Assembly (NCBI GenBank): GCA_026398815.1 | Contig: JAPLSA010000027.1 | Span: 1-43,862 of the forward strand | Reading direction: 5' to 3' | Source: Gammaproteobacteria bacterium | GTDB lineage: Bacteria; Pseudomonadota; Gammaproteobacteria; Nevskiales; Nevskiaceae | Length of the DNA stretch: 43,862 nt | Shown here: positions 1 through 8,613 of the stretch, piece by piece | Layout: every line of letters begins with the position of its first letter | Position numbering within the stretch: position 1 is the stretch's first letter | Position numbers and translations under genes: made by a program | The notes under the pieces: generated by a model | Told to the model about the DNA's origin: nothing | Database searches by the model: none | What the model saw: only the letters and a program-made list of their open reading frames with translations

Positions 1-7
1 GAGGCGA

Positions 8-35
8 ATTATAGGGCCTTTTTCTGCCCTGTCAA
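8..35 (-). promoter_or_regulatory. rrn-type promoter, proximal copy, reading out of the window
   Basis: On the minus strand there is a perfect TTGACA (30-35) and a perfect TATAAT (8-13) separated by 16 bases, with A/T tracts just upstream. Transcription would start within the last few bases of the window and leave it leftward. Such a strong promoter downstream of tyrS fits the Pseudomonas arrangement, where a 16S rRNA gene follows tyrS in the same direction. The hexamers are seen directly; the rRNA target is inferred because it lies outside the window. Confidence 0.8.
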
Positions 36-112
36 CACTTTTCGAAAACTTCCGAAAACCGCTGACTCCCGCTTCCCGCTCCCAAAGCCGGTAGCCGACT
101 CAAGGGACGCGG

Positions 113-140
113 AGTATAGAGCCCTTTCTTTCTTCGTCAA
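113..140 (-). promoter_or_regulatory. rrn-type promoter, distal tandem copy
   Basis: A second minus-strand promoter has TTGACG at 135-140 and TATACT at 113-118, again with a 16-base spacer, about 105 bases upstream of the first. The bases before its -35 (141-160) are two T-runs on the plus strand, that is A-tracts resembling an UP element. Two tandem promoters with the same direction and spacing are the usual design upstream of ribosomal RNA operons. Confidence 0.7.
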
Positions 141-361
141 CGATTTTTTTGATTTTTCTCGGAATCGTTCTGTGGAGTTACGGTCCGACTCCCCCGAGCC
201 GTAACTTGAATCATCCTCAGCGCGGGCCGATGGGGCATTGATTGACGCAACTAGAGCCGGCGTCCACCGTTCAAAAAGGATCGGCCGCTGAAACCCCTGC
301 CTGCCGATCACGTTGCCAGTCTTTGCGGCCCAATACAGCCAGGGCTTGATCTGCCGGTCCG
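141..361. other. Spacer between tyrS and the presumed rRNA operon
   Basis: Apart from the A/T-rich upstream element at 141-160 I see no gene here. The open frame on the minus strand across 9-311 lies over the promoters and has no recognisable domain. There is no clear hairpin plus T-tract terminator after tyrS, so read-through from tyrS toward the rRNA operon is possible. Confidence 0.5.
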
Positions 362-1570
362 TCAGCCCTTTGCCGCGTTGATGGTCGCGCGCGCATAGCG
401 CCGGGAGCCCACTTGCAGCAGGTAGGTCGCACCAGGACGAAGCGCGAGGGCGCGATCCTCGACGCGCTGCTGATCGACCCGTACCGCCTTCTGATCGATC
501 ATCCGATTGCCTTCGCCATTGCTGCCGACGAGCCCCGCCTCCTTGAGAAGTGCGGCAAGCGACAGGCCGGCCTCCGGGACCGTGATCACGACTTCCGGGA
601 TGTTCTCCGGCAACTGCCCTTGAGCGAACTGCGCGATAAACGCGGCCCGGGCCGCCGGCCCGGCAGCAGTCCCGTGGAATCTCGCCACGATTTCCTCACC
701 CAAAGTGAGCTTGATGTCCCGCGGGTTGGCGCCTTCGGCAACGGCACGGCGCAACTCGGCGATTTCCTGCAGCGGCCGGAAACTCAGCAGATCGTAGTAA
801 CGCCACATCAACGTGTCGGAAATCGACATGATCTTGCCGAGCATGTCGGCCGGAGAATCGTTCAGCGACACGTAGTTGCCGAGCGATTTCGACATCTTCT
901 GCACGCCATCCAGTCCCTCGAGAATCGGCACCGTCATGATGCATTGCGGTCGTTGACCGTAACTCTGCTGCAACTGCCGGCCGACAAGCAGATTGAACTT
1001 CTGGTCGGTTCCGCCAAGTTCCACGTCCGCCTTCAAGGCAACCGAGTCGTAACCTTGCAGCAGCGGGTACAAAAACTCGTGAATCGCGATCGGCTGGTTG
1101 TCGCGGAAGCGCCTCGAGAAATCGTCGCGCTCCATCATCCGCGCAACCGTGTGCTGGGCCGCGAGCTTCAAGATGCCCTCCGTCCCGAGCGTGTCGAGCC
1201 AGCGGCTGTTGAACTCGATCGTGGTACGCGCAGGGTCAAGAATCTTGAAAACCTGTTCCTTGTACGTCAGCGCATTCTCTTCGACCTGCTCACGGGTCAG
1301 CGGCTTGCGCGTTTCGTTCTTGCCGGTCGGATCGCCGATCATCCCGGTGAAGTCGCCAATCAGGAAGATTGCTTCGTGGCCAGCTTCCTGGAACGCGCGC
1401 AGCCGGTTCAGCAGCAGCGTATGGCCGAGATGCAAGTCCTTGGCGGTAGGATCAAAACCGGCCTTGATGCGGAGCCGCTGGCCGCTGCTGGCCGCTTTTT
1501 CAAGCCGCGCGCGCAGCTCAGCTTGCGGGATGATCTCCTCGGTGCCGCGTTCGATCTCTTCGATATTCAC
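362..1570 (-). CDS. tyrS: Tyrosine--tRNA ligase
   Basis: A cytoplasmic class I aminoacyl-tRNA synthetase that charges tRNA-Tyr with tyrosine using ATP. The 402-residue product has the HIGH-type signature as HLGH (residues 47-50) and a perfect KMSKS loop (225-229). The Rossmann catalytic domain fills roughly 30-330, and the C-terminal part (about 335-400) looks like the S4-type RNA-binding tail. Length and motif spacing fit the TyrZ-like subtype found in Pseudomonas. The gene diverges from the M23 peptidase gene. Its 3' end faces the tandem rrn-type promoters, the same order as in Pseudomonas. The ATG start gives a normal N-terminus. Confidence 0.97.
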   Translation of the reverse strand: MNIEEIERGTEEIIPQAELRARLEKAASSGQRLRIKAGFDPTAKDLHLGHTLLLNRLRAFQEAGHEAIFLIGDFTGMIGDPTGKNETRKPLTREQVEENALTYKEQVFKILDPARTTIEFNSRWLDTLGTEGILKLAAQHTVARMMERDDFSRRFRDNQPIAIHEFLYPLLQGYDSVALKADVELGGTDQKFNLLVGRQLQQSYGQRPQCIMTVPILEGLDGVQKMSKSLGNYVSLNDSPADMLGKIMSISDTLMWRYYDLLSFRPLQEIAELRRAVAEGANPRDIKLTLGEEIVARFHGTAAGPAARAAFIAQFAQGQLPENIPEVVITVPEAGLSLAALLKEAGLVGSNGEGNRMIDQKAVRVDQQRVEDRALALRPGATYLLQVGSRRYARATINAAKG

Positions 1571-1776
1571 TGCTGTCTCACTGCACCGACGTCATCACGG
1601 CGCGAAATTTGCGGATACGGACCACGAAAATGAATTCGCATGGTCAGGATCACGTGAAAAATTGCCAACGGTCAGTTTTTATGTTTTGTTACGGCCATCC
1701 GGATCCGCAAACCAACGAAAACAGGAAGCGATCCTCTGCCAGCGCGTACCGCACGCGCCTCAATTCGTGGGTTTTT

Positions 1777-3156
1777 ATGTCAGGCAATTATAGCTCCGCA
1801 GCAGGAGCCCGGAATTCCTCGCTGCGCAGGATCGGCGTCCTCGCCGCGTTCCTTGGTGTCGCTGCAGCAGCCGTCGTCGCATTCGCGCCGTTTTCGTCAT
1901 CGCAGGAGCAGATGGACCTGTCGGCCATCAGCGCCGCCGTCGGCAGCACACCCGCCGAGTCCGCGCAAACCGGGAATGGCAGCGGCGCCGCGCCGAATCC
2001 GATGTTTGAAGACATCATTCAGAACGCAGTCTCCGACGCGCTTGCAGTACCGGAACCAGCCGCGTGGACGCGGGTCCGCATTGAACGCGGCCACAGTCTC
2101 TCGAACATCTTCGAGCAAGCCGGCCTGCCGCCGCAGGACTGGATGCTGATGACCCGCCTCGGTGGCGACAGCGCACTTCTGAAGAAGCTCAAGGTGGGCG
2201 ATGTCCTGAACCTGCGCATCGTGTCCGGTCGCCTCGAAGAGCTGACCTATGCGATCGACGAAACGCGCACGCTGAGCGTGCGCCGTCACGGTGTCGGCTA
2301 CGAGTCAACGACGCTCACTGCAGAACTCGAGCACCGGCAGACAGAAAGCGTCGGGCAGATCCGCAGCTCGCTGTTCGCCGATGGCCGCAAGGCCGGCCTG
2401 TCGAACCGCATGATTCTCGAATTCGCCGACATCTTCGGCTATGACATCGACTTCGCGCAGGATCTCCAGGAAGGCGATCGTTTCGTCGTGGTGTACGACA
2501 ACATCCTGAAAGACGGCCGCAAGCTTCGCGAAGGCGACATCCTCGCTGCCGAATTCACCAATCAGGGCAAGACCTACCGCGCCGTTCGCTATGTGGACGC
2601 CGAAGGTCGCGCTGGCTACTACACGCCGGCGGGCGAATCGCTGCGCAAGGCCTTCATCCGCACGCCCGTCGATTTCGTGCGCATCAGCTCCGGGTTCAAC
2701 CTGCAGCGGCGCCATCCGATCCTCAACATCATCCGCGCCCACAAGGGTGTCGATTACGCTGCTGCCACCGGCACACCGGTGCACGCCACTGGCGACGGCA
2801 AGATCGAGTTCCTTGGCCAGAAAGGCGGCTACGGCAACGTGATCGTGGTTCGTCACAGCGGCAACAACCAGACGCTGTACGCCCACCTGTCGCGCTTCAA
2901 GCCGGGAATCAAGGCCGGAGCCCGGGTTCGTCAGGGCCAGATCATCGGCTTCGTCGGTTCCAGCGGCCTGGCCACCGCGCCACATCTGCATTACGAGTTC
3001 CTCGTCAACGGCCTGCACAAGAACCCGATGACCGTCACGCTGCCACGCGCCGTGCCGCTGACCTCGCAGACCCTGGTGCAATTCCGCGCGATGACGGCGC
3101 CGCTGGTGGCCCGGATCAACGCACTGACCGATCGCAACGTCGCGCTGTCCCGCTAA
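1777..3156 (+). CDS. M23-family (LytM) murein endopeptidase, membrane-anchored
   Basis: Probable cell-wall DD-endopeptidase acting in the periplasm, of the MepM/YebA type. From the ATG at 1777 the product is 459 residues with one N-terminal membrane anchor (about 19-38) after a basic stretch. An OapA/LysM-like segment (about 95-150) follows, then a C-terminal M23 domain. The zinc ligands are visible: H322 and D326 in HKGVD, and H403/H405 in PHLHYEF. The frame stays open upstream to 1609, but that extension has no features and would put the anchor about 75 residues in, so I prefer 1777. The Shine-Dalgarno sequence is weak. It lies directly before anmK, as in Pseudomonas, which suggests a cell-wall turnover unit. 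Confidence 0.93.
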   Translation: MSGNYSSAAGARNSSLRRIGVLAAFLGVAAAAVVAFAPFSSSQEQMDLSAISAAVGSTPAESAQTGNGSGAAPNPMFEDIIQNAVSDALAVPEPAAWTRVRIERGHSLSNIFEQAGLPPQDWMLMTRLGGDSALLKKLKVGDVLNLRIVSGRLEELTYAIDETRTLSVRRHGVGYESTTLTAELEHRQTESVGQIRSSLFADGRKAGLSNRMILEFADIFGYDIDFAQDLQEGDRFVVVYDNILKDGRKLREGDILAAEFTNQGKTYRAVRYVDAEGRAGYYTPAGESLRKAFIRTPVDFVRISSGFNLQRRHPILNIIRAHKGVDYAAATGTPVHATGDGKIEFLGQKGGYGNVIVVRHSGNNQTLYAHLSRFKPGIKAGARVRQGQIIGFVGSSGLATAPHLHYEFLVNGLHKNPMTVTLPRAVPLTSQTLVQFRAMTAPLVARINALTDRNVALSR

Positions 3157-3171
3157 CCGCGTTTGGGCCTG

Positions 3172-4296
3172 ATGCCGGAGACTGCCGCCGAGCGGTACGT
3201 CGGTCTGATGTCGGGCACCAGCCTCGACGGCATCGATGGCGTCATCGTCGAGTTCGACGGCGATCGCCTCACGGCACTGGTCGGCCAGCTTCACCATCCC
3301 TACCCGGCGGCCCTGCGTCGACGGCTGCTCGAGATCTCGATCGACCAGCCAGCCATCACGCTTCGCGAGTTCACGGCACTCGACGTGGCGATCGGCGAGG
3401 CCTTCGCCGATGCCGCAGTCGCGCTGCTGAATCACTGCCACGCCGATCCATCGACGATCAAGGCCATCGGCAGCCATGGCCAGACGATGTTCCATGACGG
3501 TGCCGCCGGCCAGACACTGCAGATGGGCGACGCCAGCCAGATCGTCGCCGCCACCGGCATTGCCACGGTTGCCGATTTCCGCCGCCTGGATGTCGCCCTT
3601 GGCGGCCAGGGTGCGCCGCTGGTGCCGGCCTTCCATCACGCGCTGTTTTCGCATGCCACGGAAGCGCGCTGCGCGTTGAACCTCGGTGGCATCGCGAACA
3701 TCACCGTCCTGCCGGCCGGCGGCAATGGAGCGGTGATCGGCTTCGACACCGGGCCCGCCAACGGCTTGATGGACGAGTGGACCCAGCGCTGCACCGGCCA
3801 GCCTTACGACGAAGGCGGTGCTTTCGCGGCGCGGGGCATTCCGGATGAAGCGCTGCTCGCGGCTCTGCTGGCCGATCCCTACTTCGCGCTACCCGCGCCG
3901 AAGAGCACCGGCCGCGACTACTTCCGGCTCGGCTGGGCTCTGCAACGCTACCCGGCCCTGCTGCAACTGAAGCCCGAGGATGTGCAAGCCAGCCTGGCGC
4001 AGCTCACCGTGCGCAGCATCGTGAGCGCCGTTCGCGCGGCGCAGACCGAGACTGCACGGCTGATCGTCTGCGGCGGGGGCGCGTGGAATGCCCACTTGCT
4101 GGCACAGCTGGCCGAAGCCTTGCCGGAGGTCGCGGTGGACACCAGCGCCGCCTGCGGGCTGGCGCCCGACCTGATCGAGGCCGCCGCATTTGCATGGCTG
4201 GCGATGCGCCGCCTGCGCGGCCTGCCCGGCAACCTGCCCAGTGTCACCGGCGCCCGGCGTGAAGCCGCGCTCGGTTCGGTACTGCTGGGAGGCTGA
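3172..4296 (+). CDS. anmK: Anhydro-N-acetylmuramic acid kinase
   Basis: AnmK cleaves the 1,6-anhydro ring of anhMurNAc and phosphorylates it to MurNAc-6-phosphate, feeding recycled wall sugar back to metabolism in the cytoplasm. The N-terminal phosphate-binding motif GLMSGTSLDGID is at residues 11-22. Later glycine-rich kinase segments (NLGGIANITV, FDTGPANGLMD and a C-terminal CGGGAWN) match the family. The length of 374 residues is normal. The start is ATG 3172, 15 bases after the peptidase stop; a TTG nine bases earlier is less likely. Together with the upstream endopeptidase it forms a peptidoglycan breakdown and recycling pair. Confidence 0.95.
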   Translation: MPETAAERYVGLMSGTSLDGIDGVIVEFDGDRLTALVGQLHHPYPAALRRRLLEISIDQPAITLREFTALDVAIGEAFADAAVALLNHCHADPSTIKAIGSHGQTMFHDGAAGQTLQMGDASQIVAATGIATVADFRRLDVALGGQGAPLVPAFHHALFSHATEARCALNLGGIANITVLPAGGNGAVIGFDTGPANGLMDEWTQRCTGQPYDEGGAFAARGIPDEALLAALLADPYFALPAPKSTGRDYFRLGWALQRYPALLQLKPEDVQASLAQLTVRSIVSAVRAAQTETARLIVCGGGAWNAHLLAQLAEALPEVAVDTSAACGLAPDLIEAAAFAWLAMRRLRGLPGNLPSVTGARREAALGSVLLGG

Positions 4297-4353
4297 CGAG
4301 CCGGGCCGATGCCGCCTTGCATCGCGGCACCAGCCTCAAGGGTCTGAAATCGA

Positions 4354-4713
4354 TCAGACCGAGAACGACGAGCCGCAGCCGCAGGTCGTCGTGGCGTTCG
4401 GATTGCGGATCACGAACTGGGCGCCGTCGACGTCGTCCTTGTAGTCGATCTCGGCGCCGCTCAGGTACTGCAGGCTCATCGGATCGACCAGCAGCGTCAC
4501 GCCGCCATTCTCGACCGACAGATCGCCGTCTTCCAGGTTCTCGTCGAACGTGAAACCGTACTTGAAGCCCGAGCAGCCGCCGCCGGTGACAAACACGCGC
4601 AGCTTCAGCGCCGGATTGTTCTCATCCTCCAGCAACTCGCGCACCTTGTTGGCGGCCGCCGTGGTGAACACCACTTCGGATTCAGCAGTTGCCAGCACAT
4701 CGTTGCCGTCCAT
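4354..4713 (-). CDS. erpA: A-type iron-sulfur carrier protein ErpA
   Basis: ErpA carries nascent Fe-S clusters to target apoproteins. The 119-residue product has the three invariant cysteines: C47 in the TGGGCSGF motif, and C111 and C113 in the C-terminal CGCG. The start at 4713 is supported by a GGAG ribosome-binding site a few bases upstream and by the normal family length. It is last in the leftward argC-DUF6776-bactofilin-erpA run, 20 bases after the bactofilin stop. It converges on anmK. Confidence 0.96.
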   Translation of the reverse strand: MDGNDVLATAESEVVFTTAAANKVRELLEDENNPALKLRVFVTGGGCSGFKYGFTFDENLEDGDLSVENGGVTLLVDPMSLQYLSGAEIDYKDDVDGAQFVIRNPNATTTCGCGSSFSV

Positions 4714-4733
4714 CGTCAATCTCCAGTGAGACT

Positions 4734-5186
4734 TCAGCCCAGCTTGCCGCGGCGCGCATCCTGTATGTCGAGTACCGCCGACTCGGACCGCGTTGACGCA
4801 GCGGATGCACCCGTATCGTGCACCAATTGCCCGTTGATGGTGGCACCCGCCTCCATCTGCAAGGCCTTGTAATGAACATCGCCGTTGACCCGGGCCTTGG
4901 CGTTCAGCACCAGCTTGCTGCTGGCGTGGACGTTGCCGATCACCGTGCCATTGAGAATCACGTTCGGCACCCGGATATCTCCTTCGACCGCGCCAGCCTC
5001 GCTGACTGAAAAGGTGTTCGATGCTTCGCCGCCGGATGCGGTCACGGCACCCTTGATCCGGCCATCCAGATGCAGGCCACCGGAGAAACGCACGTCGCCG
5101 AGGATTTCTGTGTGGCGGCCGATCAGTGAATCGACGGTGGCGTTCTTGCCGCCACCCTCGGTGTCGCCGCGCAGGAATTTCCTCAT
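4734..5186 (-). CDS. Bactofilin (polymer-forming cytoskeletal protein)
   Basis: Bactofilins polymerise without nucleotide into filaments that position wall enzymes or other envelope proteins. The 150-residue product has a short charged N-terminus, then about 100 residues of repeating beta-helix pattern (alternating hydrophobics with regular glycines: [29 protein letters not shown] and so on, about 31-125). A flexible polar tail follows. The start ATG 5186 overlaps the stop of the upstream DUF6776 gene in an ATGA arrangement, so the two are translationally coupled. The co-transcribed membrane coiled-coil protein is a candidate partner; that is inference from position only. Confidence 0.9.
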   Translation of the reverse strand: MRKFLRGDTEGGGKNATVDSLIGRHTEILGDVRFSGGLHLDGRIKGAVTASGGEASNTFSVSEAGAVEGDIRVPNVILNGTVIGNVHASSKLVLNAKARVNGDVHYKALQMEAGATINGQLVHDTGASAASTRSESAVLDIQDARRGKLG

Positions 5187-5947
5187 GGCTCGTCGGTCTC
5201 CTGAAGGATCTTGGCCCACTCGTATTCGTCTTCGAGGCCCGGCTTGCCATCGCCGCCGGGCTGCAGACTGACGAGGATTCTCAGCGGCCGGAAATCAGCG
5301 GGCAATCGCAGCTCGCCGCTGAACTCTTCGAAATACTTGAATGAAAATAACAGATTTCCGTCACCGTTCATGGCCACGTCGGACAGCTTCAGCCGCTGCT
5401 TCTGGCGGTTCCTGAGCCCTTCGATGACCACCTGCGCCTGCCCGCCGACACGCTTTTCGCTGCGCACCGGCTGGATCAGCACCAGGTCGTAGCGATAGGC
5501 ATTGCGCGCCGTCTTCAGCGCGGTGATCCGGAATTCGTAGACCCGCACGCCGGCCTGCGATTCCTGCGGCGACACGATGCCGCGATAGAACGCCAGCTGT
5601 TCGCGCAGATCAGCCGATTCCGCCTGCAAGCGGCTCAGCGATTGCTTGACCGCGACGCAGGCGTTGTCATCGATCTGCTGCGAGCGGCTCAGGTAGGCCA
5701 CCTGATTGCGCAGACTGTCGGCTTCCGCCTTCGCGACGCGCAGTTCGCGCGTCAGCTGGCGGCGTTCATCGATCAGGCGATCGCGCTCGCCGGTGGCGGC
5801 CTCGAAATCCGACACCGCCGACGCCCGCGAGTACCGGTACAGCCCGAACGCGCCGAGCAGCGACAGCGCGACGACGGCCGCGTAGAACGCCCGCCGCCGC
5901 GCCGGACGGTCAGTGGTGACGACAACCCGATGCTGCGGATCCGCCAT
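5183..5947 (-). CDS. DUF6776-like membrane coiled-coil protein
   Basis: A conserved gammaproteobacterial protein of unknown function, 254 residues. Residues 21-38 form one transmembrane helix after a basic N-terminus. About 45-120 is a strongly predicted coiled coil (heptad-like, rich in E/R/L/Q). The C-terminal half (about 130-254) is a compact beta-rich domain, probably periplasmic. The start ATG 5947 shares one base with the argC stop (TGATG), and the end overlaps the bactofilin start. This tight packing suggests it works with the bactofilin in envelope architecture. The family label is from recollection of the sequence pattern and should be confirmed. Confidence 0.7.
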   Translation of the reverse strand: MADPQHRVVVTTDRPARRRAFYAAVVALSLLGAFGLYRYSRASAVSDFEAATGERDRLIDERRQLTRELRVAKAEADSLRNQVAYLSRSQQIDDNACVAVKQSLSRLQAESADLREQLAFYRGIVSPQESQAGVRVYEFRITALKTARNAYRYDLVLIQPVRSEKRVGGQAQVVIEGLRNRQKQRLKLSDVAMNGDGNLLFSFKYFEEFSGELRLPADFRPLRILVSLQPGGDGKPGLEDEYEWAKILQETDEP

Positions 5948-6978
5948 CAGGGCGACAGCGGCATGCCGTCGAGCGCCGTGCGCTCGTCGAATCCGAACAT
6001 CAGATTGAAGCACTGCACGGCCTGGCCGGCCGCACCCTTGACCAGATTGTCGATCGCCGACAGCACCACCACCGTGTCGCCGCCCTGCGGACGATGGACT
6101 GCGATCCGGCACAGGTTGGAGCCGCGCACCGAACGGGTTTCCGGATGCGCGCCGGCCGGCAGCACATCGACGAACGGCTCGTCGCGGTAGCGCGACTCGA
6201 ACAGCGCCTGCAGATCGATATCCCGGTTCAGCAGCCGGCCATACAGCGTGGCGTGGATGCCGCGGATCATTGGCGTCAGGTGCGGCACGAACGTCAGCCG
6301 CACCGGGCCGGTCGAAGCCCGCGTCAGGCCCTGCTCGATTTCCGGCAGGTGGCGATGACCGGCCACGCCGTAGGCCATCATCGTGTCGGCGCATTCGGCG
6401 AACAGCGAGCCGACCTTGGCTTCGCGACCGGCGCCGCTGACGCCGGACTTGCAGTCGGCGATCAGGGTCTGGGTGTCGATCAGGCCGCTTTCGATCAGCG
6501 GCAGGAAGCCGAGCTGGGTCGCGGTTGGATAGCAGCCAGCCGCAGCGACCAGGCGGGCGCCACGAATCGCTTCGCGATTGACCTCCGGCAGACCGTAGAC
6601 CGCCTCTTCCAGCAGTTCCGGGCTGGCGTGGTCATGCGCGTACCAGCGCTTGAACACGGCGGCATCGCGGATGCGGAAATCGGCCGACAGGTCGACCACC
6701 CGGACACCGCGCGCGATCAGCGCCGGCGCCAGCTTCATCGAGGTGGCGTGCGGGGTGGCGAAGAACACCGCCTGGCAGGCGGCCAGCGCATCGTCATCCG
6801 GCGCGGTGAAGCTCAAGTCGACCCGTCCCCGCAGCTGCGGAAACCAGGCATCGGCGCGCTTGCCGGCCTCGGCGCGGGAGGTCAGCACCTTCAGGCGCAC
6901 GCCCGGATGCACGGCCAGCAGCCGCAGCAATTCGGCGCCCGTATACCCGGTGCCGCCGACGATTCCGACTTCGATCAC
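5947..6978 (-). CDS. argC: N-acetyl-gamma-glutamyl-phosphate reductase
   Basis: ArgC performs the NADPH-dependent reduction of N-acetyl-glutamyl phosphate to the semialdehyde in arginine biosynthesis. The product has the N-terminal dinucleotide-binding motif [10 protein letters not shown] (residues 8-17) and the catalytic cysteine C149 in AAGCYPTA. I chose GTG 6978, giving 343 residues (normal for the family), because an AGGAG sits about eight bases upstream and the protein then begins directly with the Rossmann strand. An ATG at 6996 would add six residues. It heads the leftward operon with DUF6776, bactofilin and erpA, and diverges from hemJ. Confidence 0.95.
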   Translation of the reverse strand: MIEVGIVGGTGYTGAELLRLLAVHPGVRLKVLTSRAEAGKRADAWFPQLRGRVDLSFTAPDDDALAACQAVFFATPHATSMKLAPALIARGVRVVDLSADFRIRDAAVFKRWYAHDHASPELLEEAVYGLPEVNREAIRGARLVAAAGCYPTATQLGFLPLIESGLIDTQTLIADCKSGVSGAGREAKVGSLFAECADTMMAYGVAGHRHLPEIEQGLTRASTGPVRLTFVPHLTPMIRGIHATLYGRLLNRDIDLQALFESRYRDEPFVDVLPAGAHPETRSVRGSNLCRIAVHRPQGGDTVVVLSAIDNLVKGAAGQAVQCFNLMFGFDERTALDGMPLSP

Positions 6979-7055
6979 GTCCCACGCTCCTGACATCCCG
7001 CCATGCGGGCCGCGATGATACCGTGCGTCCCCGCCTTCAATTCCGGCCGTCGACA

Positions 7056-7475
7056 ATGCTCTGGCTCAAGTCCTTCCACGTGATTTTCGTGGTGTCGTGG
7101 TTCGCCGCGCTGTTCTACCTGCCGCGGCTGTTCGTCTATCACTGCGAGGTCACCGCCGAAGCCGAGCACGCCCGCTTCTGCGTGATGGAGCGGAAGCTGT
7201 ACGGCATCGGCCTGATCGCGATGATCGGCACCTGGGTGTTCGCGATCGCGCTGCTGGTTGCCAACCCTGGCTATTTCCAGAGCGGCGGCTGGCTGCATCT
7301 GAAGATCCTGCTGGCGGTGATCCTGTCCGGCTACTACGGCTGGCTGAAGGGGCTGATGCGCAAGTTCGCCGCACGGCAGAACACCAAGAGCCACAAGTTC
7401 TACCGGCTGATCAACGAGGTTCCGGCGCTGCTGCTGGTGGCGATGGTCATCCTGGTGATCGTCAAGCCGTTCTGA
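7056..7475 (+). CDS. hemJ: Protoporphyrinogen IX oxidase HemJ
   Basis: HemJ is the small membrane protein that oxidises protoporphyrinogen IX to protoporphyrin IX in heme synthesis. The 139-residue product has four hydrophobic helices and the family N-terminal pattern [21 protein letters not shown] with conserved H8, plus the later WLHLKI and [13 protein letters not shown] segments. The start ATG 7056 gives the usual N-terminus; an in-frame GTG at 7023 is possible but adds a non-hydrophobic leader. It is monocistronic: divergent from argC and closed by a strong terminator. It complements hemB later in the window. Confidence 0.93.
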   Translation: MLWLKSFHVIFVVSWFAALFYLPRLFVYHCEVTAEAEHARFCVMERKLYGIGLIAMIGTWVFAIALLVANPGYFQSGGWLHLKILLAVILSGYYGWLKGLMRKFAARQNTKSHKFYRLINEVPALLLVAMVILVIVKPF

Positions 7476-7490
7476 GCGGGGGCTGCAACG

Positions 7491-7520
7491 AAAAAGCCCG
7501 CACTGAATGCGGGCTTTTTT
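7491..7520. terminator. Bidirectional rho-independent terminator between hemJ and bfr
   Basis: Perfect stem GCCCGCA (7496-7502) with TGCGGGC (7508-7514), loop CTGAA, flanked by five A on the left and six T on the right. It can therefore terminate the convergent hemJ (plus) and bfr (minus) transcripts. Confidence 0.93.
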
Positions 7521-7537
7521 ATTGCCAATCAGCAGCT

Positions 7538-8020
7538 TCAGCTTTCGCCGATCTCGCCCATCGCCGACTGCATGTAGTTCTGGATGCCGATCTTCTCGAT
7601 CAGGCCCAGCTGCTCCTCGATCCAGTCGATGTGGTGTTCCTCGCTTTCCTGGATCGCCACCAGCAGTTCACGGGTCACGTAATCCTTCACCACTTCGCAG
7701 TGGGCGATCGCGTCGCGGTACAGCGGGTGCGCCTCGTATTCCAGCTTCAGGTCGCACTCGAGGATTTCCTTGACGTCCTCGCCGATGTACAGCTTGCCGA
7801 GATCCTGCAGGTTCGGCAGCCCGTTCAGGAACAGGATGCGCTTGATCAGCTTGTCGGCGTGCTTCATCTCGTCGATTGACTCGCCGTACTCGTACTTCTC
7901 CAGCTTCTTCAGACCCCAGTTGCCGAAAATTCGCGCATGGAGGAAGTACTGGTTGACGGCCGTCAGCTCGTTCTTCAGCGCGAGATTCAGGAATTCGAGG
8001 ACTTTGGCGTCGCCGCGCAT
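7538..8020 (-). CDS. bfr: Bacterioferritin
   Basis: A 24-mer iron-storage protein with heme at subunit interfaces. The 160-residue product keeps the whole ferroxidase centre at the E. coli positions: E18, E51, H54, E94, E127 and H130. It also has the axial heme ligand M52, so it is a true heme-binding bacterioferritin and not a degenerate subunit. The start is ATG 8020. It lies downstream of bfd on the same strand with a 155-base gap, so it may have its own promoter in the A/T-rich stretch around 8075-8115. It ends at the shared terminator with hemJ. Confidence 0.97.
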   Translation of the reverse strand: MRGDAKVLEFLNLALKNELTAVNQYFLHARIFGNWGLKKLEKYEYGESIDEMKHADKLIKRILFLNGLPNLQDLGKLYIGEDVKEILECDLKLEYEAHPLYRDAIAHCEVVKDYVTRELLVAIQESEEHHIDWIEEQLGLIEKIGIQNYMQSAMGEIGES

Positions 8021-8175
8021 GGTCGTGGGTCCGGTTGGGAGGGCGGCGGAAGTATAGGCAGCCCGAACCAGATGAACAAGATTAACTTGTTGTTTTTGCT
8101 GTTCTTTTGAACGATTTTGCGTGTGATTCCCAATTACCGCCGGGGTGCCGGCGCCAGCGCCGGCAACGCGCGGAA

Positions 8176-8409
8176 TCAGCAGGCCAGCTGCGCGCCGCTC
8201 GGCAGGCCGAGCTCGGCGTGGATCGGCGACGCCACCGGCAGCGCGGACAGCGCCTGAGCCAGCGTCGACCGCGCCGCCGGCACGCACTTGCCGCAGCAAG
8301 TGCCGAGTCCGGTCTCGCGGCTCAGGTCGCGCAGCGAGATGACATCGCCCTGCTCGACCGAGCGGCGGATGGTCTTGTCGGAAACAGCCTTGCAGACGCA
8401 GATGATCAT
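8176..8409 (-). CDS. bfd: Bacterioferritin-associated ferredoxin
   Basis: Bfd is a small [2Fe-2S] protein that docks on bacterioferritin and passes electrons to release stored iron. The 77-residue product has the four ligand cysteines in the family pattern: C4 and C6 near the N-terminus, then C39 and C42 in a CGKC motif (C38 is an extra adjacent cysteine). It carries about ten more C-terminal residues than E. coli Bfd. It lies next to bfr and begins only about 20 bases from a Fur box, fitting expression under iron starvation. No clear Shine-Dalgarno precedes the ATG. Confidence 0.93.
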   Translation of the reverse strand: MIICVCKAVSDKTIRRSVEQGDVISLRDLSRETGLGTCCGKCVPAARSTLAQALSALPVASPIHAELGLPSGAQLAC

Positions 8410-8430
8410 GTGGCGAAACTTAAAGCTTAA

Positions 8431-8445
8431 TGAGAATGATTGTCA
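8431..8445. promoter_or_regulatory. Fur box between bfd and the TonB receptor gene
   Basis: TGAGAAT-g-ATTGTCA is a 7-1-7 inverted repeat matching the core Fur consensus, with both half sites fully usable. It lies between two divergent iron genes. On the plus strand TTGTCA (8440-8445) plus a 17-base spacer and TAACGT (8463-8468) is a possible receptor promoter. On the minus strand a TTGACA (8441-8446) overlaps the same site. Iron-loaded Fur bound here would block both directions. Confidence 0.85.
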
Positions 8446-8613
8446 ATCGATATCGCATCGGATAACGTCTCGCATGCGCTCGACGGCGCGGCCACTCCGC
8501 CCTCGTCGATCGCCACGACAAGCGCGCCCCGCCCGGCATCGGCGGCGGGCGCATCCGGGGACATCACTCGCGGCGCCCCTCTGGTGCCCGACACATCTGA
8601 AGAGAGAGAAGAC

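Noticed and set aside
9-311. Minus-strand open frame of about 100 codons at the left end
   Set aside because: It lies over two strong promoters and has low-complexity charged sequence with no domain; not a gene.
413-1633. Long plus-strand open frame opposite tyrS
   Set aside because: Antisense shadow typical of GC-rich codon bias; tyrS has complete motifs on the other strand.
1609-1776. In-frame upstream extension of the M23 peptidase
   Set aside because: It would move the membrane anchor far from the N-terminus and has no conserved feature; treated as the tyrS/M23 divergent regulatory gap, in which I found no convincing promoter.
4305-4328. Short hairpin between the convergent anmK and erpA genes
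   Set aside because: Stem is interrupted by a bulge and has no T-tract; too weak to call a terminator.
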